A stretch of 42,055 nt of DNA from Flavobacteriales bacterium (GTDB lineage: Bacteria; Bacteroidota; Bacteroidia; NS11-12g; UBA955), in NCBI GenBank assembly GCA_947463095.1, contig CANHRE010000002.1, forward strand, positions 1 to 42,055. The letters are read 5' to 3'. Below are positions 1 to 9,600 of the stretch, piece by piece. The notes beneath the pieces are model-generated. The model was not told the origin of the DNA. It made no database searches and saw only the letters and a program-made list of their open reading frames with translations. Position 1 is the stretch's first letter, and every line of letters begins with the position of its first letter. The position numbers and the translations under genes are program-made.

Positions 1-2
1 TA

Positions 3-143
3 TTTGATAATGTAAATCAGTATTGTCCTTGGGGTGGTAAAATAGATTTGAACGGATCCTATATTGAAGGCAAATACAGCATTGGTTTGCCATTTAATAA
101 TACTGAACAAAAGATGAAATTTAAAGGAAGGAAACTAAAATGA
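3..143 (+). CDS. C-terminal end of an unknown protein (cut by window edge)
   Basis: An open frame enters from the left edge and runs 46 codons to a TGA at 141-143. The visible residues (FDNVNQYCPWGGKIDLNG... ending KFKGRKLK) look like ordinary coding sequence, but I do not recognise a family, and the end does not resemble a T9SS sorting domain. Its stop codon overlaps the ATG of the next gene in a four-base ATGA, so the two genes are probably translated from one mRNA and the lost gene may be functionally tied to the secreted protein that follows. The start lies outside the window. Confidence 0.6.
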   Translation, partial: FDNVNQYCPWGGKIDLNGSYIEGKYSIGLPFNNTEQKMKFKGRKLK

Positions 144-3055
144 AAAATACCATAGTTGTTTTATTCATCTTCTGCTTTATGGCAGATTTAAGCGGCCAGT
201 GCCTGAGTGAAACCATCACCAATCCGGCGAACCCGAAGAATACAGAACTTACCTCATTGATACCCATTGGCGGGGTAAACGAGTTCAGAAATACGTACTT
301 CAACTGGGGTTCCAATGCCAATACCTCCTTTAACAGCATTGTGCTGAATATGAATGCCGGCTGGTCTTTTTTGCACAATGGCCTCATGCACTCGCCGTAC
401 AGTCTGACCATGCCTTCTCAGTATAAATATTTGAATCAAAACGGGGCATTGCCTGCTGACTGCGACTGGCAATGGGAAAATGGATGGGAACTGATGTGGC
501 TGAACCTGGGCCGTTACCCCAATGGTGAAGGTATAGAAACGGCCAACAGCCAGCGGATTATTTCCTCAGCAAGGGGTTTGTCCAATGCTTCAACACCCTA
601 TTTTGTGCTGTACAACAGGTACAGTGGTAAGCTGCGTTTTTTTGGTAATTTGTTTCAGGCATTGGGAGGCACAAACAATGATCAGATTAATTTAGCTGTA
701 GGTAATTTAAATAAATTTCCAAATAATGTTAGCGGCGTTTTCCGCCATCTGGGTAGTTATGACCGCGCCCTGGATCAAAAAACAGTTTTTCAATATGCCT
801 CATCGAGCAACGCAAATCCGGGCAACAACAATGCATGGTTTTCCAGTGATTTCCAGTTGGGATTTGACCCCTGCGTGTGCGACTACAAAACCATCTGGGA
901 TCTTGAATACCAGCTTATAACAAGCTGGAAAGTGGATTTACAGGGAAGGTCTGTGAGTGCAACTTTACCGGTTAATGAATTTGACGATAATTTTTTAACC
1001 AATACAAGTATTAGAACAAATAAAACCGAAGGTGGCGGCTCCATCTTGTACAAAAAATTAGGAAGTATGTATGATGACTATGAAGCAGAAATGGCAGCGT
1101 ATGAAAAGAAACTCGCTATATACAACAAGCCTGAAAACCAGATAGCCCGAGAGGTGGTTTCACTCGCCAAGAAACTTGCCGTTGATGGAACGCTGGGGGC
1201 CTTGGTTCCCACGGAAGACGCCAAGAAATTGGTGACAAAATACATGGGTAAATTAGATGGTAATTTTGATCCAAAGATTGCAGAGAAAATGGCTACAGGA
1301 ATCAGATCCACTTCTGAGAGTTTACTGGGTAAGGGCTTTGATTTTTTATCCAAGCAAATCGTAGGTTCAGACTTTATGACCGCCCCGGTGAAGCCAACCA
1401 TGCCTACCGCTACATTTTCTGAAATGACCATTGCAGGTGAAATAACCCACTCGACCCCTGCTTCTATTACTGGCTTGTACAATCCGGGTAGCTTTAAACC
1501 CGGTGTGCACCAGATAGATCCATTTTCATACCCCATTTATAACAAACCGGTTGGCCTCTTTGCACTCTTGCGCACACCCTCAATACAATGGGGAGAGAAA
1601 GGGGTTTATGACAAAAATAGCTCCTGGGTTTATAATACGGGTGACTTTGGACCTTGGTCTGATTGGAAAAATTTAATTTATTGGGAAACCAGAACCAGAA
1701 CTGCACAATATGATGTTGTGCATACCCAGAGTTTTAAACAAGATATTTATTTTAAATTAAAAGAAAATTTGTTGTATAGATTTAACCATAATGTGGATTT
1801 CGATTTCACCAAAACAAAAACGATGGTAACTTTCGAAATAGAGCTCGAGTCTGCCGCTGATGATAAATATTATTATGATGACGCGAATTACGGTGCTGAT
1901 AAATCGCACAAAGTGGATTTAAGTAATACAAATCTAAGCGTGAAAGCGCATTTTGTTAAAACCGATATTAGCAATGAGAAGTTGGTATTGGCTACCGAAT
2001 GGGAGGAAATAAACAATGCTGCTGAGCAGCTGTTTGGTGGTCAAATATTAGTTAGGGCCCAATTTAAAACATCGAGTGGATTAGTGACGCGAAAAGAGAC
2101 AAAATCGCTTTTGGTGCCATGGCCATTTAATCTTACAGCAACCGAAGACATTTATAAGACCACTGATTTTGTTCCAGGAATGTTCAATATGCAGTATAAT
2201 TTAATAGATCAGACATCGCAACTGAAGTACAGTATTAAGAAAATAAAAATGAAACTCATGCCACAAATGCAGTTTCAGCAGTTGGGTAGCAATGGAGGTA
2301 AAATTTCAACGACTCAGGTTTTTACCTATCTCATTTATGACAAGGAAAAAGAAGTGGACCTAATTGAAGCCAAAGGTGAAAGGATTGCCGAAAGCAATTT
2401 ATCTTCATTTGTTAAGTACAAACCGGTCACTTTGGCCATCAATAATGAAGAAATAAAGCCTACAAGTCCATTTGTTACATCCGTTTTTGGTAATATCATC
2501 CATGTCAATGCAGAATACATTAAATTAATGGGCAACATCACAGTGCAATCTGGCTATGAAGCCCATTTAACAGCCTACAAGAATATAGAAACTGCACCCG
2601 ATGCTACTATAGTACCTGAATGTGTATTGGACATTAATTCAAGTTTCTATGGCATTGGATCCACCACTGAGGCAACTGATGCGCAGGTGACAGCGTTCTG
2701 TAAGGGGGTAAATAAGGAGTATGCTGCCGACCAGTCAGCATCCAAAATGGTTCCCATAGGAGATCAAACTTTAGATTCCGCGTACAAGCGCCGGTTTTTA
2801 AAATTACGGTTAAACGCCTATCCAAATCCTGCCGATCAAACTACAGAAATACAATGCCATTCATCTGAGGACGGAGATTACATGGTTACGCTGAGTGATT
2901 TATCAGGACGTCAATTGATTTCCAAATCTTTAAAAATTGTACACGGAAGGGGTGTCACTCTTTTAACTACTGCTCACTTAAGTGATGGAGTGTATTTAGT
3001 CACCCTATCCAACCAAACCCGCCGCATTACCCAAAAACTTTTGGTAAGCCACTAG
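140..3055 (+). CDS. Large secreted protein with T9SS type A sorting domain
   Basis: A 971-residue protein. Residues 1-20 form a signal peptide (Lys near the N-terminus, hydrophobic core IVVLFIFCFMADLSG, then QC). The last ~80 residues, from YPNP at about 894 through a beta-rich segment with DLSGRQ and DGVYLV to the final KLLVSH, match the type A Por-secretion C-terminal domain, which sends Bacteroidota proteins through the outer membrane by the type IX system and is normally cleaved. The ~870 residues between are mostly predicted beta-strand, with one charged helical stretch around 310-400 (DDYEAEMAAYEKKLAIY). I recognise no catalytic motif or named domain, so the function is unknown; a surface or extracellular role follows only from the secretion signals. 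The ATG at 140 overlaps the upstream stop in ATGA, which supports this start. Codon use is more AT-rich than in the genes downstream. Confidence 0.9.
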   Translation: MKNTIVVLFIFCFMADLSGQCLSETITNPANPKNTELTSLIPIGGVNEFRNTYFNWGSNANTSFNSIVLNMNAGWSFLHNGLMHSPYSLTMPSQYKYLNQNGALPADCDWQWENGWELMWLNLGRYPNGEGIETANSQRIISSARGLSNASTPYFVLYNRYSGKLRFFGNLFQALGGTNNDQINLAVGNLNKFPNNVSGVFRHLGSYDRALDQKTVFQYASSSNANPGNNNAWFSSDFQLGFDPCVCDYKTIWDLEYQLITSWKVDLQGRSVSATLPVNEFDDNFLTNTSIRTNKTEGGGSILYKKLGSMYDDYEAEMAAYEKKLAIYNKPENQIAREVVSLAKKLAVDGTLGALVPTEDAKKLVTKYMGKLDGNFDPKIAEKMATGIRSTSESLLGKGFDFLSKQIVGSDFMTAPVKPTMPTATFSEMTIAGEITHSTPASITGLYNPGSFKPGVHQIDPFSYPIYNKPVGLFALLRTPSIQWGEKGVYDKNSSWVYNTGDFGPWSDWKNLIYWETRTRTAQYDVVHTQSFKQDIYFKLKENLLYRFNHNVDFDFTKTKTMVTFEIELESAADDKYYYDDANYGADKSHKVDLSNTNLSVKAHFVKTDISNEKLVLATEWEEINNAAEQLFGGQILVRAQFKTSSGLVTRKETKSLLVPWPFNLTATEDIYKTTDFVPGMFNMQYNLIDQTSQLKYSIKKIKMKLMPQMQFQQLGSNGGKISTTQVFTYLIYDKEKEVDLIEAKGERIAESNLSSFVKYKPVTLAINNEEIKPTSPFVTSVFGNIIHVNAEYIKLMGNITVQSGYEAHLTAYKNIETAPDATIVPECVLDINSSFYGIGSTTEATDAQVTAFCKGVNKEYAADQSASKMVPIGDQTLDSAYKRRFLKLRLNAYPNPADQTTEIQCHSSEDGDYMVTLSDLSGRQLISKSLKIVHGRGVTLLTTAHLSDGVYLVTLSNQTRRITQKLLVSH

Positions 3056-3083
3056 TATGTAAAGCAGGCAAGGATGCGGGCAG

Positions 3084-3416
3084 ATGGAGAATGGATCAAA
3101 TATGAATAGTGAATTGCGCGGTAACCTTCGTTGCTCGAAACTTACCGTCAACGCCAAATGGTGGCCCGATGGAGTGTTTGCCGATGAATACCGCCTGATG
3201 CCATTGACTGAGGTTATAAGTCCCCCCGAAAATCGGACTGGTTATAAGTTGCCAAAACAGCCACAAGTGCACAGTAGAAATAGCGACCCGATTGTAAGAC
3301 GTCTAATCTTTAGAGTTCTGGTCACAAAGGAAAAAGAACGGCTTGTAGCCTCGTATTGTGCAGGATTTTATCCCAACCGAGGCAGCTCCTTTGGATACTA
3401 CCCCTTCTCAAAATAA
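3084..3416 (+). pseudogene. Decayed fragment of a tail-fibre-like (S74-type) C-terminal domain
   Basis: The 342-base gap between the T9SS gene and rsmD holds one 110-codon frame. Around codons 17-45 it contains KLTVNA directly followed by WWPDGVFADEYRLMPLTEV. Many Bacteroidota surface and phage-like proteins end with a block of the form KLTVNGxI(linker)xWPDYVFxxxYxLxxLxEVExxIxxxxHLPxxPS. Here the linker is missing and the expected continuation after LTEV is replaced by unrelated sequence. The frame has no signal peptide or upstream body and its end overlaps the 3' end of rsmD by 19 bases. I therefore read it as a remnant of a lost gene. A short expressed protein is possible but less likely. 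Confidence 0.45.
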
Positions 3417-3925
3417 CTCAGGGCGCTGCGGCCGTATTGACGGTGTTCCAACGGTTTCGGCTCCGGGAACAGGATGTCCGGTCGGTGTTCCAGGATAAAC
3501 AAACCTCCCGGCTTCAGCAGGGGCAGCACCATAGCGGGCAGGAGTTGTATGCCTGGTAAATCATAGGGTGGATCGGCAAACACCAGGTCGAAGCTTTCCG
3601 GCTGAAAGTGGGTAAGTTCCTGCAACACATCCCCGCAGTGCAAGGTCCATTCGTCCAGCGCCCATTCCTTCTTCATCTGCTGCCAGATCCTGAAATTCTT
3701 GCGGTCGCGGTCCACCGACGCCACGCGGCTGCCCCGCGACATGAACTCCAGCGAAACGATGCCCGAGCCGGCAAACAGGTCCAAAACCTGAAGGCCGTCC
3801 AGCGGCATCTGCAGCTCCAGGCGACTGAACAGCGCCTCGCGCATCAAATCGGTGGTGGGTTTCACCTGCTCCGGAAATACCGTGTTCAGGGTTTTCCCCG
3901 CCAGCCGTCCGCCTATGATGCGCAT
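3398..3925 (-). CDS. rsmD: 16S rRNA (guanine966-N2)-methyltransferase RsmD
   Basis: A 175-residue S-adenosylmethionine-dependent methyltransferase that modifies G966 of 16S rRNA in the 30S subunit. It begins MRIIGGRLAGK, the usual N-terminus of this family. The SAM-binding loop is DLFAGSG (residues 49-55) and the catalytic DPPY is at 118-121. The open frame extends 55 codons upstream, but that part is antisense-like sequence overlapping the neighbouring gene, so I place the start at the ATG at 3925. That start lies 13 bases inside the end of the DUF3822 gene, implying coupled translation; DUF3822 next to rsmD is a recurring Bacteroidota pair. The 3' end is convergent with the decayed fragment. 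Confidence 0.93.
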   Translation of the reverse strand: MRIIGGRLAGKTLNTVFPEQVKPTTDLMREALFSRLELQMPLDGLQVLDLFAGSGIVSLEFMSRGSRVASVDRDRKNFRIWQQMKKEWALDEWTLHCGDVLQELTHFQPESFDLVFADPPYDLPGIQLLPAMVLPLLKPGGLFILEHRPDILFPEPKPLEHRQYGRSALSYFEKG

Positions 3926-4650
3926 GCCGGTGTTTTGGCCATCAGGTACAGCATCAGCGGGTCGGGTGGCAGGGATTCCCCCACCAGCGCACGGATGCCG
4001 TCGTATGAAAAGGCCCCGAAAAAGCGGAAATATGAGGTGAAGTTGCGGTAGGCTTTGAAATCGTCGGGGTTGTTGAGCAGCAACTCGCACACGGCGTCTT
4101 CCACCGGAATCCCCAGGTCGCGCAGGGAGGCCACCAGAAAATACAGCACGGCATGCTCGTTTTCCGCATGGTGCTTCTGATAATAGGCCAGGCGGGCATT
4201 GCTGAAAACCAACACATGCACTTCCTGCGCCAACAGCATCACCAGGCTGTAGTTGGGCGTTCCGGCATGGGCAGCGCGTTCTTTGGCTATGTGGTACAAT
4301 ACCTCGGCAACTGGGATGCTGTGCTCCGTTTCTGATGGTGGAAATGCGGTAACCAGCAGCACATCGTCCATCAGTTTTTCCCTCAGCACAGCGTCCGTTT
4401 TCCAGGGAAGGGCATGAAGGCCTGAAAAAGCGGCCGGGATAAAACTGCTCTCCGCTTCCAGGTTTAGGCTTGGCGCTTCGTGTGCATCGGAGGTTTGTTC
4501 CGTGATCTCATAGTAGGAGGGATGACCGTCTGCATCCCAGCCCAGGCAGTAGAATTTGTCCTCAAAAGTTGCGGTACATAATTGGAGCGCTGCGCTGCGG
4601 TCCCTATACTGCCAATAAACTTTCTTTGATTCCGGCCCCGTTTCTGCCAT
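3913..4650 (-). CDS. DUF3822 family protein
   Basis: A 245-residue cytoplasmic protein with no signal peptide or membrane segment. The length, the position just before rsmD, and motifs such as NYSLVMLLAQEVHVLVF and FTSYFRFFGAF fit the Bacteroidota-specific family DUF3822, whose biochemical role is not established. It overlaps rsmD by 13 bases and must share its mRNA. A TACCTTTG box lies five bases upstream of the ATG, so transcription probably starts at or next to the start codon. The family name is recalled from sequence and context, not from a search. Confidence 0.8.
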   Translation of the reverse strand: MAETGPESKKVYWQYRDRSAALQLCTATFEDKFYCLGWDADGHPSYYEITEQTSDAHEAPSLNLEAESSFIPAAFSGLHALPWKTDAVLREKLMDDVLLVTAFPPSETEHSIPVAEVLYHIAKERAAHAGTPNYSLVMLLAQEVHVLVFSNARLAYYQKHHAENEHAVLYFLVASLRDLGIPVEDAVCELLLNNPDDFKAYRNFTSYFRFFGAFSYDGIRALVGESLPPDPLMLYLMAKTPACAS

Positions 4651-4655
4651 TTAGG

Positions 4656-4663
4656 CAAAGGTA
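4656..4663 (-). promoter_or_regulatory. Bacteroidota -7 box (TACCTTTG) for DUF3822-rsmD
   Basis: On the minus strand TACCTTTG matches TAnnTTTG exactly. The G is five bases from the ATG at 4650, so the transcript would be leaderless or nearly so. I found no TTG at the usual -33 spacing. Confidence 0.5.
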
Positions 4664-4800
4664 AATCCAAATCATGCATCACCGCTACGCGCATCACCGG
4701 AAGTCTTTATGCGCAAATGGAACCGTGCGTTCCAAAACTGAAAAGCAGGTTGTTTACAATTGTTCGGTCGGAACATCAAACGACTGCAGGAAAATATCCT

Positions 4801-4808
4801 CAACTTTG
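4801..4808 (+). promoter_or_regulatory. Possible -7 box (CAACTTTG) for the ABC exporter
   Basis: CAACTTTG differs from TAnnTTTG only in its first base and ends eight bases before the ATG at 4817. This is the same close spacing seen at several other genes here. No -33 match is visible, so support is weak, but the position favours the ATG at 4817 over the upstream TTG. Confidence 0.3.
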
Positions 4809-4816
4809 CCGGCCTT

Positions 4817-6583
4817 ATGCCGAAAACTCCATTTTGGAAGCAATTAGACTGGTCGCTGCTGCGCAGGGTGCTGCGTATTGCCGCGCCATTTCGTTCGCTG
4901 CTTTGGATTTCGGCCCTGCTCACCATTGTTCAGGGCTTACTGGTAGGCTTGCAGCCTTACCTAATCCAGCAAACCCTGGATGTTCAGGTGGCCAATCGCG
5001 ATATCTCCGGTATAGCCCGCATGAGCCTGATCCTGCTTGGCTTGATCCTGTTTCAGGCATTCATTACTTTTTTATCCGGGTATTTCAGTGCCAGGGCAGG
5101 GCAAGAAGTGGTACGTACCCTGCGCAATTATGTGTACGAGCACCTGGTGACACTGCGCATGAAGTTCTACGATAAAACACCGGTAGGCACCCTGGTTACC
5201 AGAACCATCAGCGATATAGAAACCATTGCCGACCTGTTCTCGGCTGGCCTGATTACCATTGCTGGCGATATCTTCCAGCTGCTGGTCATCCTGTTCTTTA
5301 TGCTCTGGATGAACTGGAAGCTTACCCTCGTTTCTTTATCCGTATTGCCCCTCCTGTTGTATGCCGCCCAGAAGTTTCGCATCGGCGTGCGCGACAGTTT
5401 CCAGGAAGTAAGGTCGCAGGTGGCGCGCCTGAACGCCTTTGTGCAGGAAAGGATTACCGGCATGCAAGTGGTGCAATTGTTCCACAGGGAAGATGCCGAA
5501 TACCGCCGCTTTGAACGCATCAACCGAGACCACCGCGAAGCGCATGTGAAAGGGGTGTTCTATTATTCGGTGTTCTTTCCGGTGGTGGAAGTCATTGTGG
5601 CGCTCACTTTTTCCCTGCTGGTATGGTACGGTACCAAAGGGATGCTGGCTGGTACCGTAGCCTTCGGTGAAATTACCGCCTTCATCCTATTTATCAATTT
5701 ATTCTTCAGACCGGTGCGCGCTGTGGCCGATCGCTTCAACAACATTCAAATGGGGCTTGTTGCCGTAGAGCGTATCTTCAAACTCATGGATGAAACGGAA
5801 AACCGCGAACAGGATGGTACCCTTGATGCAGCAGCCATCAAAGGTGAGATTGCCTTCGAGCATGTCAACTTTGCATACGACCCCTCCACGCCTGTGCTCC
5901 ATGACCTGAGTTTTCATCTGGAACCGGGCAAAACATTGGCCATTGTGGGCCCTACCGGGGCAGGGAAAACCTCCATCATCGGGTTGCTCAGTCGGTTTTA
6001 CGAATACCAGCAGGGTCGGATTCTGCTGGATGGCAAACCTATTGAAGACTATCGCCTGGAGGCCATCCGAAGCCGCATAGCAGTGGTATTGCAGGATGTG
6101 TTCCTGTTTTCAGGCTCCGTATTCGACAACATGCGTATGAAGGATCAGGAAATATCGGAGGAGAAAGTGGCCGGCGTTGCGCGTGCCATCGGCGCCTATG
6201 ATTTTATTGAGCAATTGCCGGGAGGCTTTTCCTTCAATGTAATGGAACGCGGCTCCGCGCTCTCCGTAGGGCAGCGGCAGCTGATCAGCTTCATCAGGGC
6301 CCTGAGTACAGATCCGGCCGTCATCATCCTCGATGAGGCCACCAGCAGCGTGGACAGCGAAACGGAACTGCTGATCCAGAAGGCCATCACCACCATGCTG
6401 GAAGGCCGAACAGGTATTGTGATTGCCCATAGGCTTAGTACCATTAAACACGCCGACTACATCATGGTACTGGATCATGGACGCTGTGTTCAATGGGGTA
6501 CACACGATCAATTAATGCAGGAGGAAGGCATGTACCAAACCCTCTACCGCAGCCAGTTCGGTATGAAACAGTCAGAAGCCTGA
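4817..6583 (+). CDS. ABC exporter, fused permease and ATPase (MsbA/multidrug type)
   Basis: A 588-residue half-transporter that would act as a homodimer, or heterodimer, in the inner membrane. Residues about 1-310 hold six membrane helices (for example LLWISALLTIVQGLLVGL and LLVILFFMLWM). The ATPase domain has Walker A GPTGAGKT (378-385), signature LSVGQ (482-486), Walker B VIILDE (502-507) and the H-loop His538 in IAHR. Family members export lipids, drugs or peptides; the substrate cannot be told from sequence. I chose the ATG because the nucleotide context fits and 588 residues is typical; a TTG at 4760 would add 19 residues. It is divergent from DUF3822-rsmD and 49 bases upstream of the M1 peptidase gene. 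Confidence 0.9.
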   Translation: MPKTPFWKQLDWSLLRRVLRIAAPFRSLLWISALLTIVQGLLVGLQPYLIQQTLDVQVANRDISGIARMSLILLGLILFQAFITFLSGYFSARAGQEVVRTLRNYVYEHLVTLRMKFYDKTPVGTLVTRTISDIETIADLFSAGLITIAGDIFQLLVILFFMLWMNWKLTLVSLSVLPLLLYAAQKFRIGVRDSFQEVRSQVARLNAFVQERITGMQVVQLFHREDAEYRRFERINRDHREAHVKGVFYYSVFFPVVEVIVALTFSLLVWYGTKGMLAGTVAFGEITAFILFINLFFRPVRAVADRFNNIQMGLVAVERIFKLMDETENREQDGTLDAAAIKGEIAFEHVNFAYDPSTPVLHDLSFHLEPGKTLAIVGPTGAGKTSIIGLLSRFYEYQQGRILLDGKPIEDYRLEAIRSRIAVVLQDVFLFSGSVFDNMRMKDQEISEEKVAGVARAIGAYDFIEQLPGGFSFNVMERGSALSVGQRQLISFIRALSTDPAVIILDEATSSVDSETELLIQKAITTMLEGRTGIVIAHRLSTIKHADYIMVLDHGRCVQWGTHDQLMQEEGMYQTLYRSQFGMKQSEA

Positions 6584-6620
6584 AGCAGCAGCACGTAGTC
6601 GAATATTCATTCAATTGCTG

Positions 6621-6628
6621 CATTTTTG
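6621..6628 (+). promoter_or_regulatory. Possible -7 box (CATTTTTG) for the M1 peptidase
   Basis: CATTTTTG differs from TAnnTTTG in the first base and ends four bases before the ATG at 6633. No -33 element is evident. It may give the peptidase its own start within the ABC-to-peptidase gap. Confidence 0.28.
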
Positions 6629-6632
6629 TTGC

Positions 6633-9600
6633 ATGCGCCTGTTTGCCCTTTTCTGCCTGTTTTGCGCCTCAGGAAACCTCCTGGCTCAATGGCCCGCCTC
6701 GGATGCCTTCGCCCTGCAATGGCAGGTGCGCAACCCGTACCGCAGCGCCGGTAATCCTCATTACTGGAAAAACAAGATGCCCGCTCCCGGATACTGGCAG
6801 CAGGATGTCCACTACCGCATCAGGGCAGCCTTAAATGATACAGCAGAGCGCATCGACGGCAAGATGGAGCTGGTGTATTACAACAACAGTCCGGATACCC
6901 TAAGGCAGGTGTTCTTTCACCTGTATCAAAATGCCTTTCAGCCGGAATCTTACCTCGACAAGCTATTTGCCTCCAATAAAGTGAAACCTCAATGGGGTCC
7001 TTATGAAGCACAAAAGCTGGGCACACGGGTGAACATGATTGCCTGCACCCATGGCAGCGATTTGCGCCAGACCTTTATAAGGTTAACCCCCTGGTTCGAC
7101 AATACCGTGATGGGTATGAATCTGCCCTTTAACCTGAATCCTGGCGACAGCATGGTGTTCCGCCTGGATTTCAATACATGGTTCGACCGTGGTTCCGTGC
7201 GCCGCAGGATGAAGGTGTATGATGTGGACAGCGGCTATAAGCATTTCAACACCGTACACTGGTACCCGCGCATCAGCGTGTATGACCGCAAGTTCGGCTG
7301 GGATGTGCAGCAACACCTGGAACATGAATTCTATGGCGACTTCGGCACCTACGATGTAGAACTCGATTTGCCCGCCCACTATGTGAACGAGGCTACCGGA
7401 ACCCTGATTAACCCGGAACAGGCTTATGCCGATGGCCTTCGGGAGAAAGCGGATATGTCGCGTTATAAAACCCCGGAGCAGGCCAAAGCGCTGCCCCTGC
7501 TGCTTGCCAATCCACGTCAGCGCCGCATCTGGCGCTACCACGCTGAAAATGTGCACGACTTCGCCTGGACGGCAGACCCTACCTACCGCATCATGGAAAC
7601 CGACTGGGAAGGGGTGAAGTGTGTGGCTATTGCCGAACAGCAGCATGCACCCAAATGGCAGCCCACCGCAGACTTCGTAGCCTTTGTGGTCAGTACCTAT
7701 TCCCGCGATTTCGGCCGCTATGCCTACCCCAAGATGGTGGCTGCCGATGCCCGCGATGGCATGGAATATCCCATGCTTACCCTGGATGGCGGTGTGTGGC
7801 CTTCGCATCAAGGACTGATTGCCCATGAAGTGGGTCACAACTGGTTTTTTGGTATGGTGGGCAACAATGAAACCTACCGGGCAAGCCTCGATGAAGGTTT
7901 TACCCAGTTCCTCACCAGCTGGTGCATCCGGAGGTACCGGAATGAATTCAAACACCCCAACAACGTGGACGACGGAACCGTTTATGGCCGCTACCTCTAC
8001 GATGCCATGGATCAGGTTGATCCCATCCTGAATACCCACAGCGACGACTTCAGCGGCGCCCTAGGCCACGGTGGCGGATACAGCCATGTGTACATGAAAA
8101 CTGCGACCATGCTGTATAACATGGAATATGTGTTGGGGAAGGAGCGCTTTTCGGAAGCCATGAAGTATTACTTCAACACCTGGAAAATTGCCCATCCCTA
8201 TGTGGAAGACTTCCGTCAGGCGGTGCATGAATCTTCAAAGACCGACCTGGTATGGTTCTTTGACCAGTGGTTTGAAACAACCAAAACCGCCGACTACGCT
8301 ATTAAAAAGGTGAAACAGGTAAATAAGGACGAACAAGGATATGAATACAACATCACCCTGCGCCGCAAAGGCGAGATGGTAATGCCGGTGGATTTACTCA
8401 TTCAGACTAAATCCGGTGAGAACCGAATGGTGCTGATTCCCAATACCTATTTCCGGAAAGAGTATGTGCCTTCCTATGAATCCGCGCTGATACCCGTGCA
8501 GAAGTCCGTTCCGGCAAAAGATGTCTGGTCCGGCTGGGCCAATATCAACCGAGAATACACGCTGAAGCTTGAAACCACAAGCCCCATCAGTAATGTGATT
8601 ATTGACCCGTCTCAGCGCCTCGCCGACGTATACCAGATGGACAACAGGCTGAAAGATCGCTGCATCAGGCTTAAATCGCTGTACTGGAATAAATCCGGCG
8701 ACATGCACCGCTATGTGTGGAGGATTAATCCCGACATCTGGTACAACAAGGTGGACCGCGTAAAACTGGGTATCAGTTTTTCTGGCAACTATGCCATGCG
8801 CAAGCACCGCCTCGACGGGTTCTTCTGGGTAAACTCCACCGCAGCACTCGATCCTGAGTCGCCCAAACGCTCCGGTAACCTCTTTTCTTTGTCGCTGGAT
8901 TACCACAACCGCGTGGGCCGGCTGTTCGAATACAACCTGCGCCATGAGTGGCTGGACGGTCTTCAAGTGGCCCAGGCAGGAATTTCAAAAAAATGGGCCG
9001 GCAATACCGCCTATGCCAACTACCGCTACATGAAGCGCTGGGATATGCGCTATGTGTTCGGCGGTACCCTGCGCGACCAGTACGGCACTTTGCCCGGTTG
9101 GTGGGATGATGGCCGCTGGGGAAGCGAGCGGAATGCGAGCTTCAACTTCGGACTAAAACATGACTATCGCTATGTAAAAGGAACCGGACAGATCCATCTG
9201 TTCGCCCGCAGCAGCGCGCCCGGAAGTCAGGTGAATTACAACTGGCTCGGCATGGAAGTCATCAACAGAAATAACCTGGGCAAGCTGGACCTGCATACCC
9301 GCTTCTTCGGCCAGTTTTCTGCACAAACATTACCCTTCGAAAGTGCCTTGTATGCATCAGGCGCCAATCCCGAACAAATGTGGCACGACAGCAAGTTTAC
9401 ACGCGCCGACTGGCACAACAACTTCGGAAGGGCCCAAAATCAGAACCTGGTTTGGCAGCAGGGTGGGGGATTGAATCTGCGCGGCTATGCCAATTCCCTG
9501 GCACCACAGAATTTTGGGGACAGCACCGTGTCCCTTTTGCGCGGCAACTCAGGCCTTTCCGCTTCTGCCGAACTGGACTTGGATAAACTACTGCGCTTCG

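Noticed and set aside
3608-4051. Plus-strand frame of 147 codons over rsmD and DUF3822
   Set aside because: Arg/His/Gln-rich antisense product of two recognised genes, with no motif or promoter.
7083-8039. Open frame of 318 codons on the minus strand inside the M1 peptidase gene
   Set aside because: It lies wholly opposite a well-supported zinc peptidase and its protein has the His/Val/Gly-rich composition of an antisense shadow; no family is recognisable.
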